A stretch of DNA of 58,475 bases from Nemertoderma westbladi (taxonomy: Eukaryota; Xenacoelomorpha; Nemertodermatida; Nemertodermatidae): assembly GCA_032718475.1 (NCBI GenBank), contig JAUCBJ010009015.1:1-58475 (forward strand). Reading direction: 5' to 3'. The notes under the pieces were generated by a model. It made no database searches and was not told the DNA's origin. It worked only from the letters and a program-made list of their open reading frames with translations. Of this stretch, positions 10,559 through 20,540 are shown in pieces. Position numbers and translations under genes: made by a program. How positions within the stretch are numbered: position 1 is the stretch's first letter; each line of letters starts with the position of its first letter.

Positions 10559-10823
10559 AATGACACAGTTTATAGCGTACACATTCTGGGAATATTGGCG
10601 GGAATACTATCTTCCCACCATATCCACCAGAACAAAGTGGTACAAAACGGTTCGGAGTCTCCAAAGGAGAGACTACGTATTGATAACCGAACCGATTGTC
10701 AAGAGAAAGTATTGGGAGACGGGAGTGATCTTGCACACACACCCAGACGTGCAAAACATAGTGCGCACAGTCACTGTGAAAATTAGGTGCAAGTGTCCGC
10801 ACCCAAAAAAGTGTAAAAAGTGA
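10506..10823 (+). pseudogene. pol: E1 integrase C-terminal (DUF5641-like) domain
   Basis: From ~10560 this frame encodes FWEYWREYYLPT, a W-x-R-DYVLI segment and a K-x-x-W-x-x-GVI-x-x-x-HP-D pattern, which is the DUF5641-type domain that ends BEL/Pao pol. It is out of frame with the integrase core. It ends in a short K/C-rich tail at TGA before 10824. Confidence 0.75.
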
Positions 10824-11705
10824 AGTGGTTTACACACCTTGGACCGACCGGTCCAAGATATTGTGTTATTAGAGGAGACACGTATCAAGACGGGAGATTA
10901 TAATTTGTCTCCTGCCTCAAAACAGAATTAGTGTTAGACGCAACTCACTTCGTATGCATTCCTCGTATGCAAATACAAGGAAATGCATAGGAGCGGGGTT
11001 GTGGTGATTTGCGCTGAGTTTTGTCTGGTGGGTATCAAAAACAAAATTTTATTTTCAAAATTTTTGGAAAATTTAAAATTTTAAAAAATTAGAAGTGAAC
11101 CCATGACAATTCCAGACGCTGTGTATAGACGCGTTTTAGAATTCGTCTATAGATAAACAGTAATTTGAAAAGTCGTGAAGCCTGGAAAATAGCATTTAGA
11201 AACCATGGTGACGGCTATATTACGTAGGAGTGTAAATTGAGTTTAGCAACTTCCACAGATTGGTGCCAACAGTGCAACTAAGGTGCTAAAGGTTAGTAGC
11301 ACCAGAGGCGTACATGGACCCCACTCAGTAGTTTGCAGGATGTGTGATATTCGATTATCAAACCTGTGGGTTTGGTATAGTCGAGTATTGTGGCTATGGT
11401 CCTTTCTAACTACTGTAGTTTAGTACGAGTAATGGGAGTAGTTTGGGCATCAAAAAGTGAGTTGGTCACGGCCAGTTTATCTCCAAAGTTTTGCGCTATG
11501 CATGGGAATAGGTTAGAGGATAGTTAGTTAGGAAGAGACGGGATCTAGAGAGTCGAACCTGAACTGCTGGAAAGCGGGGGGGGGGGGGGGGGGGGGGGGG
11601 TTCGGGAGGTCTGTCTTTCGGCGACATCTAACTGATTTACCCACAGTGTAATTGGTTACGTAACGGCACTTATTGGGATATATATATGTATATACGCGAG
11701 GCATA
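10824..11705. other. E1 spacer between pol and ORF-Z
   Basis: About 880 bp without a coding region. It holds one copy of the 18-bp palindrome (11358-11375), a 25-G run (11576-11600), and at 11686-11706 a six-codon upstream ORF whose TAA overlaps the ORF-Z ATG by one base (TAATG). Confidence 0.6.
11576..11600 (+). repeat. Poly-G run (25 G)
   Basis: An uninterrupted run of G lies 105 bp before the ORF-Z start. It could form G-quadruplexes on the coding strand, and its length is likely variable or error-prone. Confidence 0.9.
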
Positions 11706-14700
11706 ATGGAGAAGGATATTAGAGCGCAACCGCGCAGAGGATTTACTGCCAGAGAGGAGGCGGAGCTACCATTCGCGCGACCAGGATGTAAAGACTCTAA
11801 CGTTTACTACCATGGGCGGTCCGTGATGGAGCTGAACGGGAAATACAAACCTATGTATGATAAGGAATTACGGAGGGAAAGAATGAGAGCGTTGGGAGAC
11901 CGGATGGAAGTTTTGCGGAAAGAATATCGCACTCGGTATCCTTACGACTTCGCTTTGGACGTATGTGACATTAGTGCAGACCCGGATGAGGAGATCGCAC
12001 GACTGTACCATATGAATATGTATTTACGACACGAAGAACCTCTACCTGCAGTCCGAGATCAGTTCGACGGAATGCATCTGTACCGGAGGACTCGAGGCGA
12101 GGATCAGGAGACGCCGAAAGTCTTCAGCGTGTACAAGCTCTTCTACAAGTGTGGTGAATGCATGAATAAGCAAGATGTGGCGATTCCCGACCGACTAGAC
12201 GAGCAACATCCAGAACCGATATTAACGCGATGTCCAGCTCACCAGTTCCTTAGATACAACGAGGGAGGTTACCCGATGAGCAACCCGATGATCAGTATCG
12301 ACTTCGGCGGAAAGCGACCTCCGAGACCCATTACGCCGACCGTTACGACATTAGATCCGTATACGGAGATTAAACCCTGTTCGACACCCAGTTTGATAGA
12401 GACGGCAGCGGCCATTTCGCTATACCGAGCCTATAAGGATCTAGAGGTGCGGCGCGAAGCGGCACGGGACTCGGGTACCAAACCCGCGGGTTTGGAGCTC
12501 TCGAGTCCCTGGACTGCGTTTACTTCACCTCACCGAGCGAGAAGCCTCACTCCTGAGCATCAGGACGACATAGACGCGTTGCGGCAGGAGGAGCGAGCGG
12601 CGAAGGCGAAAGAGTTATTTGAGAATAGGATAGCGGAGTATAATAAGACCGCGGATAGACATCAAGAGGAGACGAGAAGAGTGACCGGATCTGTTCCACA
12701 GGTCGTATCTCAACCCCGACCGGTGTATTATTCCGACGGCACCGAACCTGCGATATTAGTAGATCATCCGGAGTCGCGAGAAGCGATACGATTCTTGCCG
12801 ATGGTAAGAATGGCGGATCATTGGAACGTTGACTGTCTACGGGAAGTTTTATGCGCGAAGTTCTTGCGTGATGTCCCAATGCAGATCACAGATTACGACA
12901 CATTGGATAAGATTGGAGCTCCGGGGAAGGAGAGCAAATTATTTGGATGGTTTGATAAGTACATCAAGGTATGGGTCGCGGTGGCTACATTCCCAGATGA
13001 CGAGGAGGTAGATCAGACGTGGCTGAGGAGGAAGGGTTCTTATACCCGATATGATGACCACAAGGCTATTGAGCGCATGTGGACCCCATCAGACGAGATT
13101 CAGCGTCAGTGGAGGAAAACGGAGGAATCACTGCAGGATTGGCGGGTGATGTTCTACGACAACGAAGGAGGGTCCCATCAGGAATGTTTGACCAGCAAGT
13201 GTATTCAAATTCGTGCAGCCGATGGTGTGACTCATGTGTTTATGCATGTGAGGGCGGATCGAGAGAGACTGGAGCCCATCATAACGACACAATATCGGAA
13301 AGGGAAGGATCCTAGGGAGCAGATTTTGGAGGTATGCAGGCGAGGAGGTATGCACGGAGCAGAGCGTATCGACGCCAGAATGTTACCCAAGAAAGTTAGA
13401 GAGGCTATTCTCAACCAAGATTACGTCAAGGTGGGATCGGCAGTCCAGAGCGATTTGGAGAGCGACTTCAACGCCATGACTGATCTGGAAGATAGATTGC
13501 CGAGACCGTTTGTCGACACCAAGCTATTGTTGCTATGGGCACAGGATATTGGAATTTATAGGGAGTATCCCAACTCTGCCAAGACTGGTATGGGCTTTAT
13601 AGCACACTTGTTGTATAATTGGGACTTTAAGTTAAAGACGCAGAAGAAGTACGAGGAGGCGTATGGTGAATATAACACGCCACCGGGAGCGGAGTTCAAA
13701 TCCCACTTCAAGCGGCAAGCGTTAGTGTATTGGAACATTTGCGCGCCACCCCGTGCGTCGCTACAATATTATTTGGTGCTTGAGTCGAACACGGTGACTT
13801 GTTTATTAGCGGATATCGTTGCGCGAGTTTTGAAGCGTCATCCATTGGTATTCGGAGGAGATCAATACGTTCGCTCGAAAGGGGGAATCCAATCCGACGT
13901 GATGAAGCGTTTCTTAACCCCGTTCTTCAACCAATCGTTAGAGAATACGTCGATGGTTAGGAGAGGATTAGCGATATTCGAAGGAGTATATCGACAGAAC
14001 ATCGGAGATTTGGGAGACCGACCGTCGATGGAATATCCGACGCCAGAAGCTTTGGAGAAGTGGTTCGGGAATCAAACCCGCGGGTTTGGTACTCCCTTCC
14101 ACTCGGAGGCTGATAGACCTGTTAAGGAGGGCTGGCCGGAGACGTTAGTAGAGGTGTTCGGAGTAGATCTTCCGGTGGAGAAGACATATCCGAAACGAAC
14201 GCGGGAGGAAATATTGGAGATAGAGGACAAGGGCGAGGATGTTTACTTTGTTCCGGATCGACAACCGTTGACCGGAGAGGACGACATCGTATTAGACATT
14301 GGGAAGGAAGGAAGTGCGAAACCGATTGGAGACCTCATATACGAGAGGGCCTGGTTTCCACAAGCGCGTAGGTGCAAGTTGTGCGGCAGCACAAGGCACA
14401 ATCTAAAGTCGTGCGACGCGGTAGTAGAGGCGGCGCATAAGGTCTGTCGTTGGTGTAATAAGACCAACCATTCGTTTCACACGTGCACCGTCTTCATTTC
14501 TCAATGTGGATATTGTGGGGTAAAGGGACATCGTAGCGCGAGATGTCAGCTGCGAGATGATTCCTTTCAAAACCATAGCGCTAACCTACTTCGGGAGATG
14601 TTAGATAAGTGGGAGAGTGTGGCTGATTACCATATTCAAGCGCAGATGGGTTGGTTACCATTTAAGGCGGGATATGGATTTTGGGCAGTAGACCCATCAC

Positions 14701-15413
14701 ATGTTGCGTACGAGCCATATCTACAATCGCTACCACAATATCAGGAACTCATCCTAACTGCTCAAGACCTTCCACAGAACACTGGAGTTATCGTAGTTCG
14801 AGAATACTTCAGACAGTTGAATATGGATAACAAGTACACCTGGAACTTCGTTGCTATTTGCGATCGCATCACGAAGGGTGTATTTACGGAGACTAGAAAA
14901 GTGGTACGCGCGCGAGGTGATTGGAGGATGGCGGCTATACAATACCGCAACGAATTCTTGTTGACTCATGTGCCAGTGGGTTCATTGACCGCTGAGAGGA
15001 TACAGGAACAGAGGATCGCAGCGACCACAGCGACGACCGCTGGAGCTCAAGGCTCGCGGAAGGAACCAGGAGGAGGGGTCCAAGACAAGCGTCAAGTCAA
15101 GGACGACCACTATCACTCTATTATAGAAGCACAGAGGTTGCAGCGCAAGGCGCAGGGAGCGTCGGAGAAGGCGCGAGTGCAACTGCATAAGGAAGAGTTG
15201 GCGGAAGCGACCACAGGAGCACGACAATTGGGACGAGGCCGAGGAAGAAGCACGAGCCGGGAATCTGTCGGGGCTCAGGGAACATCGTCGCCGGTTCCGG
15301 GGAGTGACGTCTCACGGACGCCGTCAACGGAGTCGACTGGAGGACGACTGGTGTATCTGGGAAGGGGGCGAAAGAGAGGAGCGAGCCCGAAGAACCCAGG
15401 AGCGGGTCGATGA
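11706..15413 (+). CDS. E1 ORF-Z: 1235-aa triple zinc-knuckle protein of unknown function
   Basis: This is an intact ORF downstream of pol in a BEL/Pao element. The start is the ATG at 11706 (ATAATGG context); the frame upstream has only a TTG. Near the N-terminus a possible zinc site is C149-X2-C152-X23-C176-X2-H179. The middle (~590-760) is hydrophobic-helical and shares a K-TGMGFIA-like pattern with E2 and E3 copies; by position it could be capsid-like. Three CCHC knuckles follow: 890-903, 914-927 and 934-947. Then comes a WES-x-ADYH region shared with E0 and E3, and a tail rich in R, G, S and K. There is no signal peptide or membrane segment, so it is not an env. I recognise no enzyme motif. 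A second gag or RNA-packaging role is inference only. It contains no GTAAGT hexamer, unlike gag-pol. It stays open while pol is broken. Confidence 0.85.
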   Translation: MEKDIRAQPRRGFTAREEAELPFARPGCKDSNVYYHGRSVMELNGKYKPMYDKELRRERMRALGDRMEVLRKEYRTRYPYDFALDVCDISADPDEEIARLYHMNMYLRHEEPLPAVRDQFDGMHLYRRTRGEDQETPKVFSVYKLFYKCGECMNKQDVAIPDRLDEQHPEPILTRCPAHQFLRYNEGGYPMSNPMISIDFGGKRPPRPITPTVTTLDPYTEIKPCSTPSLIETAAAISLYRAYKDLEVRREAARDSGTKPAGLELSSPWTAFTSPHRARSLTPEHQDDIDALRQEERAAKAKELFENRIAEYNKTADRHQEETRRVTGSVPQVVSQPRPVYYSDGTEPAILVDHPESREAIRFLPMVRMADHWNVDCLREVLCAKFLRDVPMQITDYDTLDKIGAPGKESKLFGWFDKYIKVWVAVATFPDDEEVDQTWLRRKGSYTRYDDHKAIERMWTPSDEIQRQWRKTEESLQDWRVMFYDNEGGSHQECLTSKCIQIRAADGVTHVFMHVRADRERLEPIITTQYRKGKDPREQILEVCRRGGMHGAERIDARMLPKKVREAILNQDYVKVGSAVQSDLESDFNAMTDLEDRLPRPFVDTKLLLLWAQDIGIYREYPNSAKTGMGFIAHLLYNWDFKLKTQKKYEEAYGEYNTPPGAEFKSHFKRQALVYWNICAPPRASLQYYLVLESNTVTCLLADIVARVLKRHPLVFGGDQYVRSKGGIQSDVMKRFLTPFFNQSLENTSMVRRGLAIFEGVYRQNIGDLGDRPSMEYPTPEALEKWFGNQTRGFGTPFHSEADRPVKEGWPETLVEVFGVDLPVEKTYPKRTREEILEIEDKGEDVYFVPDRQPLTGEDDIVLDIGKEGSAKPIGDLIYERAWFPQARRCKLCGSTRHNLKSCDAVVEAAHKVCRWCNKTNHSFHTCTVFISQCGYCGVKGHRSARCQLRDDSFQNHSANLLREMLDKWESVADYHIQAQMGWLPFKAGYGFWAVDPSHVAYEPYLQSLPQYQELILTAQDLPQNTGVIVVREYFRQLNMDNKYTWNFVAICDRITKGVFTETRKVVRARGDWRMAAIQYRNEFLLTHVPVGSLTAERIQEQRIAATTATTAGAQGSRKEPGGGVQDKRQVKDDHYHSIIEAQRLQRKAQGASEKARVQLHKEELAEATTGARQLGRGRGRSTSRESVGAQGTSSPVPGSDVSRTPSTESTGGRLVYLGRGRKRGASPKNPGAGR

Positions 15414-15888
15414 TACATTATAGCACAGGGCGACAGACTCTAGATATATACATCATCGTCGCTCTGATGTATATTGTAGCATTTTAGAAATACCCGACTA
15501 GACTCATATACACTAGTTGAGCTGTTTTGAATTTATATTATGAGAGAGGCGAAGGAAGTGATTGGGGAGACAAACCTGCGGGTTTGGCTTACTCCTTTCA
15601 CTTGCCCTAGCAAATTTTTTTTATATTTGATCTTGTATGTAGTAATCATTATGTAGTAAGAACGAGAAACAATATTTTGTAAATTTAATTTGAATGAGAG
15701 AGATAATATTTGTAAATTTAATTTGTATGCAATTCATTATGCAATATCTATAGCAATATTTTGTAAATAGTAGGATTTATAGTATCAAGTATTTAGATTA
15801 GTTGGAAGAAATTTATTTTGTTTTGTATACATCACCTTATACTCTTCTACAGTTGGAGGGAAACATTATATGATTTCCCTTGGAGCGG
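15414..15888. other. E1 3' untranslated region
   Basis: An AT-rich spacer between the ORF-Z stop and the candidate LTR start. It holds the eighth palindrome copy (15570-15587) and ends in GGAGCGG just before TGT at 15889, a likely plus-strand primer tract equivalent to the GGGAGCGG before LTR A. Confidence 0.5.
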
Positions 15889-18060
15889 TGTTACGGTATA
15901 TGGCGCTGTATCCACATATATTAGTCCGTTATACTGTATGTAATATTAGTCCATTGTGCAGCATAATATTTTAGATAAGATATAATAGCGAGGTGATATT
16001 TAGATAGGGAAACCAAAACGCATATATATTTGAATCCATCCATTTTGTATAATATGTAGCCCTACCTACGTAATTTTGTATTAGGATATATGTAGATAGT
16101 TCCAGGGTAGCAAGTTTAGTCGGACCCTGGATTTCGTGCTTGCTGATATTAGCTTCAATAGGGCTAGAATATAGGGACGCTGTCCTGGCCATTCAGCAGC
16201 CAGGGACATGATCCATTACCATATATGGTAATAATTCGAGGTTTGGGCAGCAATATGGCTACAATCCGGCCTCCTTATTGGACTGACTGCTTCCAGCTTG
16301 GTCTAATGCTAGCGCGGACTGGAGAGCCAATAGGAGAGCGATTGAGTCACCCTATTGCATCACCCCATCCGGATCACCTATAAATTGGCGGTTTGCCGGT
16401 AGAGCTGTATCATTCTATACCTCACAATCCACACCTTTGTACTTGCTGAGCTGTCCCTATTCACTTTTTGACGGATATTTTAGCGTATTTCTGCAATTTG
16501 CTATTTTCGATTAATTTCTCAAAATGATTTGCTAGTGCGATTATTCTTGATTGTGTTTCTCAATTAATTCCATCGATTACTGCCAATTACAACTGGAACT
16601 ATGATTTCTACCTTTTGTTAATGGTTCTATGTGATTCCTTTCTACGCAATAATCCTAAGGGATTTCTGAGACTGTCAGACTTTGTGATTTGCATGCGCCG
16701 CTACGGTAGCTATTAGCATAATGGAGGGCTAAGGTGCCAGTGGGCGGTGGGCACATCGGGGGGTTAGCGACGAAGGGAGAGCAGAGGATTCAAAGGCGGG
16801 CAATGCTGGCGGGGGGTCACCGTTGCGGTCGGGTAGTTCACACTGTGGTATGCAGACCATTCGCTGGTACAGTAATTAGGGGGCTGATGATCCAGGTTTC
16901 GTCTCTATTTAGTATTAGGGGGGCAGGAATCAGGTTAGTTAGGAGTCCTATATGTACCCGGGAGAGGCCTGCACGTATCACAACATGGAGTGTGAAGTAC
17001 GAATAGTGAGTCGCATAACTGTGGGCTATACAGTAGTTAACTGCATAATTGCGAACTGTGATTGCTGACGCTGATTGGTGTGTTATTGAAGTGTGCCTAC
17101 GATTGTGAATGTTTAGGTAGGCGCCCCCTTTTCTTTGATTGATTTCAATTTCTTAGTTACAACAATTAGTTACTGATTAGGTCAAAGTAATACGGCAATT
17201 TAGGCTATTACTAGCGAAACCTGTTGCGTAATAAATTAGAATTACGCATTCTGGAACTCTTAGTAATTAATACGCTGTTACATATTTGTGACTGTAATTG
17301 ATTAGTAAAAATTAAGAATTAGTACGCAGCATAGCGGAGAGTAGCTAAGGTAATAATTAGAGTACTGTAAACTATTCACGCTGAGCGGTTATTTGCATTA
17401 GCGGGCAATCAGCTAGATCGCACTATTCGGTACACACAATACGCTAGTAATTTGCTGCCCTAAAGCCAGCTGCAGGCAAGTTTAGACCCGGAGCGGTACT
17501 ATTTACGTAGAAACAAATACTGTACCATTTTGATAATTTAAATATTCTCGCATTCACACATTACGTTAGGAAACCCCAGTATTCGCGATTAGAAAAGACG
17601 TAGGCAGTAGCGTGCTTTAATAGTGATAGAATTAGGCGTAAGAATACTCTGAGTGCAAAGCCTCTCGCACTCGTCTTAAGTAAGCTTAGGGAGCCGACTC
17701 GGGTTTATTGTTTTGGTTATTCCCGCGTGGCTCATAGATTCGAACAGTTAGCTCTCTGTCGAGCAATCGGTAGAGAAAGGAACAAGCGATTTTGCAGGAG
17801 CTGTGTAAATTTAGTAAATTATATTAGCGGACGGCAGATTAGCGCCATCTAACGGTAAGTAGCGATTTTGTATTTAGCAACCTTTACAATTTAGTAATAT
17901 CACGCTCCTGATCCCCTTTACTTAACAGTAGAGCAGTCTTTGTGTCTTATTGGTTAGGCGAGAGCTCATTAGGTTGGCAGATAGGTCTACGGGTATTTGT
18001 CTGTTCAACAGTTCTGCTGTTAGTATAGGTGTCGCGGTTGTTTATCAGTTATATATAAAT
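15889..18060 (+). repeat. Candidate 3' LTR region of E1 (right end not resolved)
   Basis: It begins TGTTACGG after GGAGCGG, matching the layout before LTRs A and C. It contains a promoter-like block: a CCAAT box near 16327 and a TATA-like CCTATAAATTGG near 16376. No second copy occurs in the window, so neither the LTR identity nor the right end can be proven. The stretch has no supported gene. Confidence 0.35.
16327..16390 (+). promoter_or_regulatory. Possible LTR promoter (CCAAT and TATA boxes)
   Basis: GAGCCAATAGGAG is followed ~45 bp downstream by ACCTATAAATTGG. Spacing and composition fit an RNA polymerase II promoter inside the candidate E1 LTR. No experimental or repeat support. Confidence 0.35.
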
Positions 18061-18795
18061 TTGCGATGTGGCACGTAGTCAACGAAGAAGAGATGAGACG
18101 TGTCATAATCATCGACGAATAAGAAAAGAGATGGAGTGCAACGTGGATGAATGGTTGGTTGCGTGGATAGGAAATATGTGAAAGAATATGAATCATAGGG
18201 TTGTGTGTAATAATCAATAATTATTATAATAAAAAACGCACAGTATAATGTTAGTGGTGGTAGTCTTTCAATATGGCACAGATGCTGTGGGATTGGTTAG
18301 GTTGAGTAACTATGGAAATGTTCGTATACGTGTAGCTGGAACGTGGCGGAATTTCACGTATCATAGTGCTGGACTGGTAGGCTGCTTGGTTGGTTGGATT
18401 GGCGACTGCTGTCGAAGAGTAGCACTAGCTAGCGGTGGTGAGTTGGCAATCGATATAATATAATAGCGTAGTGAGGGGTGGGGGCTAGCCATGCATCGTG
18501 AAGTTAGGTTACGCGAAGATAAATATGCAATGGTTGGTTGATGCAACGACGCGAATCAATACTGATGGGTGGTAACAGTTGTCGAGTAAGGCAGGCATCG
18601 CGAGGTTAGGCTACGCGTAGGTGATAAGCAACGATTGGTTGAAGGCAACGACGCGAATCAATACTGATGGTGACAGATGGTCATTAAACACCGCGATTTA
18701 GCACCGGAATTTGGCATTTTTAATAGCCCTCTGAGATGTAGCCCGTAGCCCAAGCTAGGGAGGAGTATGATGGGGTCACCTCTTCTCCTACTACT
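18061..18795. other. Non-coding stretch before the direct repeat
   Basis: No gene is supported. It includes a diverged ~76-bp repeat in two copies (from 18493 and from 18595, 102 bp apart) that share TTAGGYTACGCG and ACGACGCGAATCAATACTGA. Confidence 0.5.
18493..18671 (+). repeat. Two-copy ~76-bp repeat, period 102 bp
   Basis: The copies start GCATCGTGAAGTTAGG (18493) and GCATCGCGAGGTTAGG (18595). Both end in ACGACGCGAATCAATACTGA. Function unknown. Confidence 0.7.
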
Positions 18796-20514
18796 CGGGA
18801 CATTCGTACACAATTTTGAACTTTGATTGCCTGTACAATGTTATACACAGCACATATGTGCACAAAATTGTGCTTGGATTAAACTTTCGAATATCAGCTT
18901 TGATTTTGCGAAGCTTATGGCGGGAATTAGTCACTTTTGAGAAAACGCCAGCTTGTCCAATTAAGGTAAAGTACGGATTCGTACGAAATAGTTTTTTTTA
19001 ATTTATAATTTCAATTCTAAAATTTAGCGAATTGTGCGCAGGTACGGTGTTGAGTTAATGTTTAGGATAAAGCTGTATTATTAAGCTTAAATAAAAATAT
19101 AAATATAAGACGAATTGCTGCATTGCTAATTTTTTACAGTGTGGTTTGTGTGGTAAAGTATGGGACATTGCTAAGTAAAGTACGGGACCTGTATGAATTT
19201 TTTGGTCAAAATGGTCTCTTACACTTAAATTAACAGTAATTTCTGGATAATTAGTGATAATAAAGTGCAACTAAGTATTTCCAACCAAGATATGGATGCA
19301 AAATGTGGGGCGACCCACAAATTGACCCGAAGTCTTAGCATATGGGTGCCGTTGAGGAGTTGTCTGTCATCTGTCTAATTTTTGATCGCTAATACTGTAT
19401 AACTCGGTCATTTATAGATGAAATTAAACCAAACTTGGTATGTATGAAGTCTGTCAAAAGTTTGGAAATAATCTGAAGTTTAAGGAATCAAAGGTCACAT
19501 ATCAGACAGTCTGTCTGTTGGTACCGAAATAAGTTTCAAAATTTTGATAAAAACCGAAATAAGTCCGCCAATCATTGATGAAATATAACCAAACTTGTTA
19601 CACATGTAGTCTGTGAAAAGTTTAGAATTTCTTTCCATTTTTCTGAAAATGTATCAATTACTGTACTTACCGATCTTCTTATCTGCTAAAAAACTAAATT
19701 TTTTGAAATTTGTTGTAAAGTACGGGTCTTTACATGCTTAAACTCAAAGATTAGTTAATTGAGGAATGATTCTTAGTTCAAATACAAACTTCTATGCTTC
19801 CCCCTACTATCACCCTAAAGCATTATAACACTCCTGCCCTCCAGGTTTCATATATTACATTAATACAGTGCACTAAAATGTAATCGCCATTATAATGGTA
19901 AAGTATGGGACAATTTTCAATTGGCCGTTATAATGTTTCTGAGGGAGTAGATTATGAAACTACAGGTAATTGTTTCTTAAGATGACGCAACACAAACGTG
20001 CTTTGCATTCTACTGGGTGATTGGGCTGAGTTAGACTACTTCTCTGTGTATAAATTAAAAATTTCACTATTTTTTGGTAAAGTATGGGACTTTACATGCA
20101 TAAACCCAAGGATTTCTTGACTGAGGAATGATTCTCAGTTCAAATATAGACTCCTATTCTTACGGCCGACTATGACCTTAGAGTATTATAACACTCATGG
20201 CTTCACATATTACATTAATACAGTGCACTAATATAATCGCCATTTTGATGGTAAAGTATGGGACAATTTTCAATTGGCCGCCATGATATTTCTGAGGGAG
20301 TGAAGATGAAACTAATTGTTTTATACGATGACGCAACACAAGCGTGCTTTGCATTCCACTGGGTGATTAGGCTGAGTTACATCTCTGTGAATAAACTAAA
20401 AATTTCACTATTTTAGGTAAAGTATGGGACATCACAATATTAACTTTATCGATTTCATTACAGAGGAACGAAACACTGGTGAAATTAAATAAAACCAAAA
20501 AAATTCGAAAATTG
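18796..20514 (+). repeat. Direct repeat DR, copy 1 (~1.72 kb)
   Basis: Nearly identical to 21789-23506, offset 2992-2993 bp. Both copies begin CGGGACATTCGTACAC and the shared part ends AAAATTCGAAAATTG. It is non-coding. It carries repeated GTAAAGTAYGGGAC motifs and an internal tandem duplication of ~360 bp (19715 onward). It abuts the truncated Polinton integrase at its right end. Superfamily unknown: no TIR, ORF or target duplication is recognised. Confidence 0.85.
19715..20430 (+). repeat. Phased array of GTAAAGTAYGGG motifs in DR copy 1
   Basis: The motif starts at 19715, 19898, 20077, 20251 and 20417, spacings 183, 179, 174 and 166 bp. The sequence between is a ~360-bp unit present twice. 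The same array recurs in DR copy 2 at +2992 (for example 22707, 23069 and 23409). Further motif copies lie at 19153 and 19175. Confidence 0.85.
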
Positions 20515-20540
20515 ACTTAAGTATATTAAGTGTTATTACA

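Larger units (their letters stand above)
2955..15587. repeat. Dispersed 18-bp palindrome, eight copies across E1
   Basis: The consensus is CCAAACCCGCGGGTTTGG (7-bp arms, 4-bp palindromic centre). Copies: 2955-2972, 4430-4447, 7051-7068, 9280-9297, 11358-11375, 12478-12495, 14072-14089 and 15570-15587. Copies differ mainly at the central C/T and at one arm base. Six lie inside coding regions, in all three reading frames (KPAGL, QTRGFG or PRVW type peptides); two are in non-coding DNA. I see no copy in E2, E3 or the rest of the window. Confidence 0.85.
2130..15888 (+). mobile_element. E1: BEL/Pao LTR retrotransposon with gag-PR, broken pol and ORF-Z
   Basis: The order is gag with a DUF1759-like capsid region, zinc knuckles, an aspartic protease, reverse transcriptase, A17/RNase H region, integrase and the DUF5641-type C-terminus. 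This is the BEL/Pao order. A large extra ORF (ORF-Z, 11706-15413) follows pol. A purine-rich GGAGCGG at 15882-15888 precedes TGTTACGG, which is taken as the start of the 3' LTR. The 5' LTR is not identified, so the left border is approximate. Eight copies of an 18-bp palindrome are scattered along it. Confidence 0.8.

Noticed and set aside
11706-15413. ORF-Z as an env gene
   Set aside because: No signal peptide, no transmembrane segment and no furin-like site is seen, while CCHC knuckles and a basic tail argue for nucleic-acid binding.
16734-17006. 90-codon frame in the E1 3' region
   Set aside because: No ATG-context, domain or repeat support; composition looks random.
18816-19001. Conserved 61-63-codon frame in both DR copies (18816 and 21809)
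   Set aside because: It is identical only because the whole repeat is duplicated; the rest of the repeat is non-coding and the frame has no recognisable feature.
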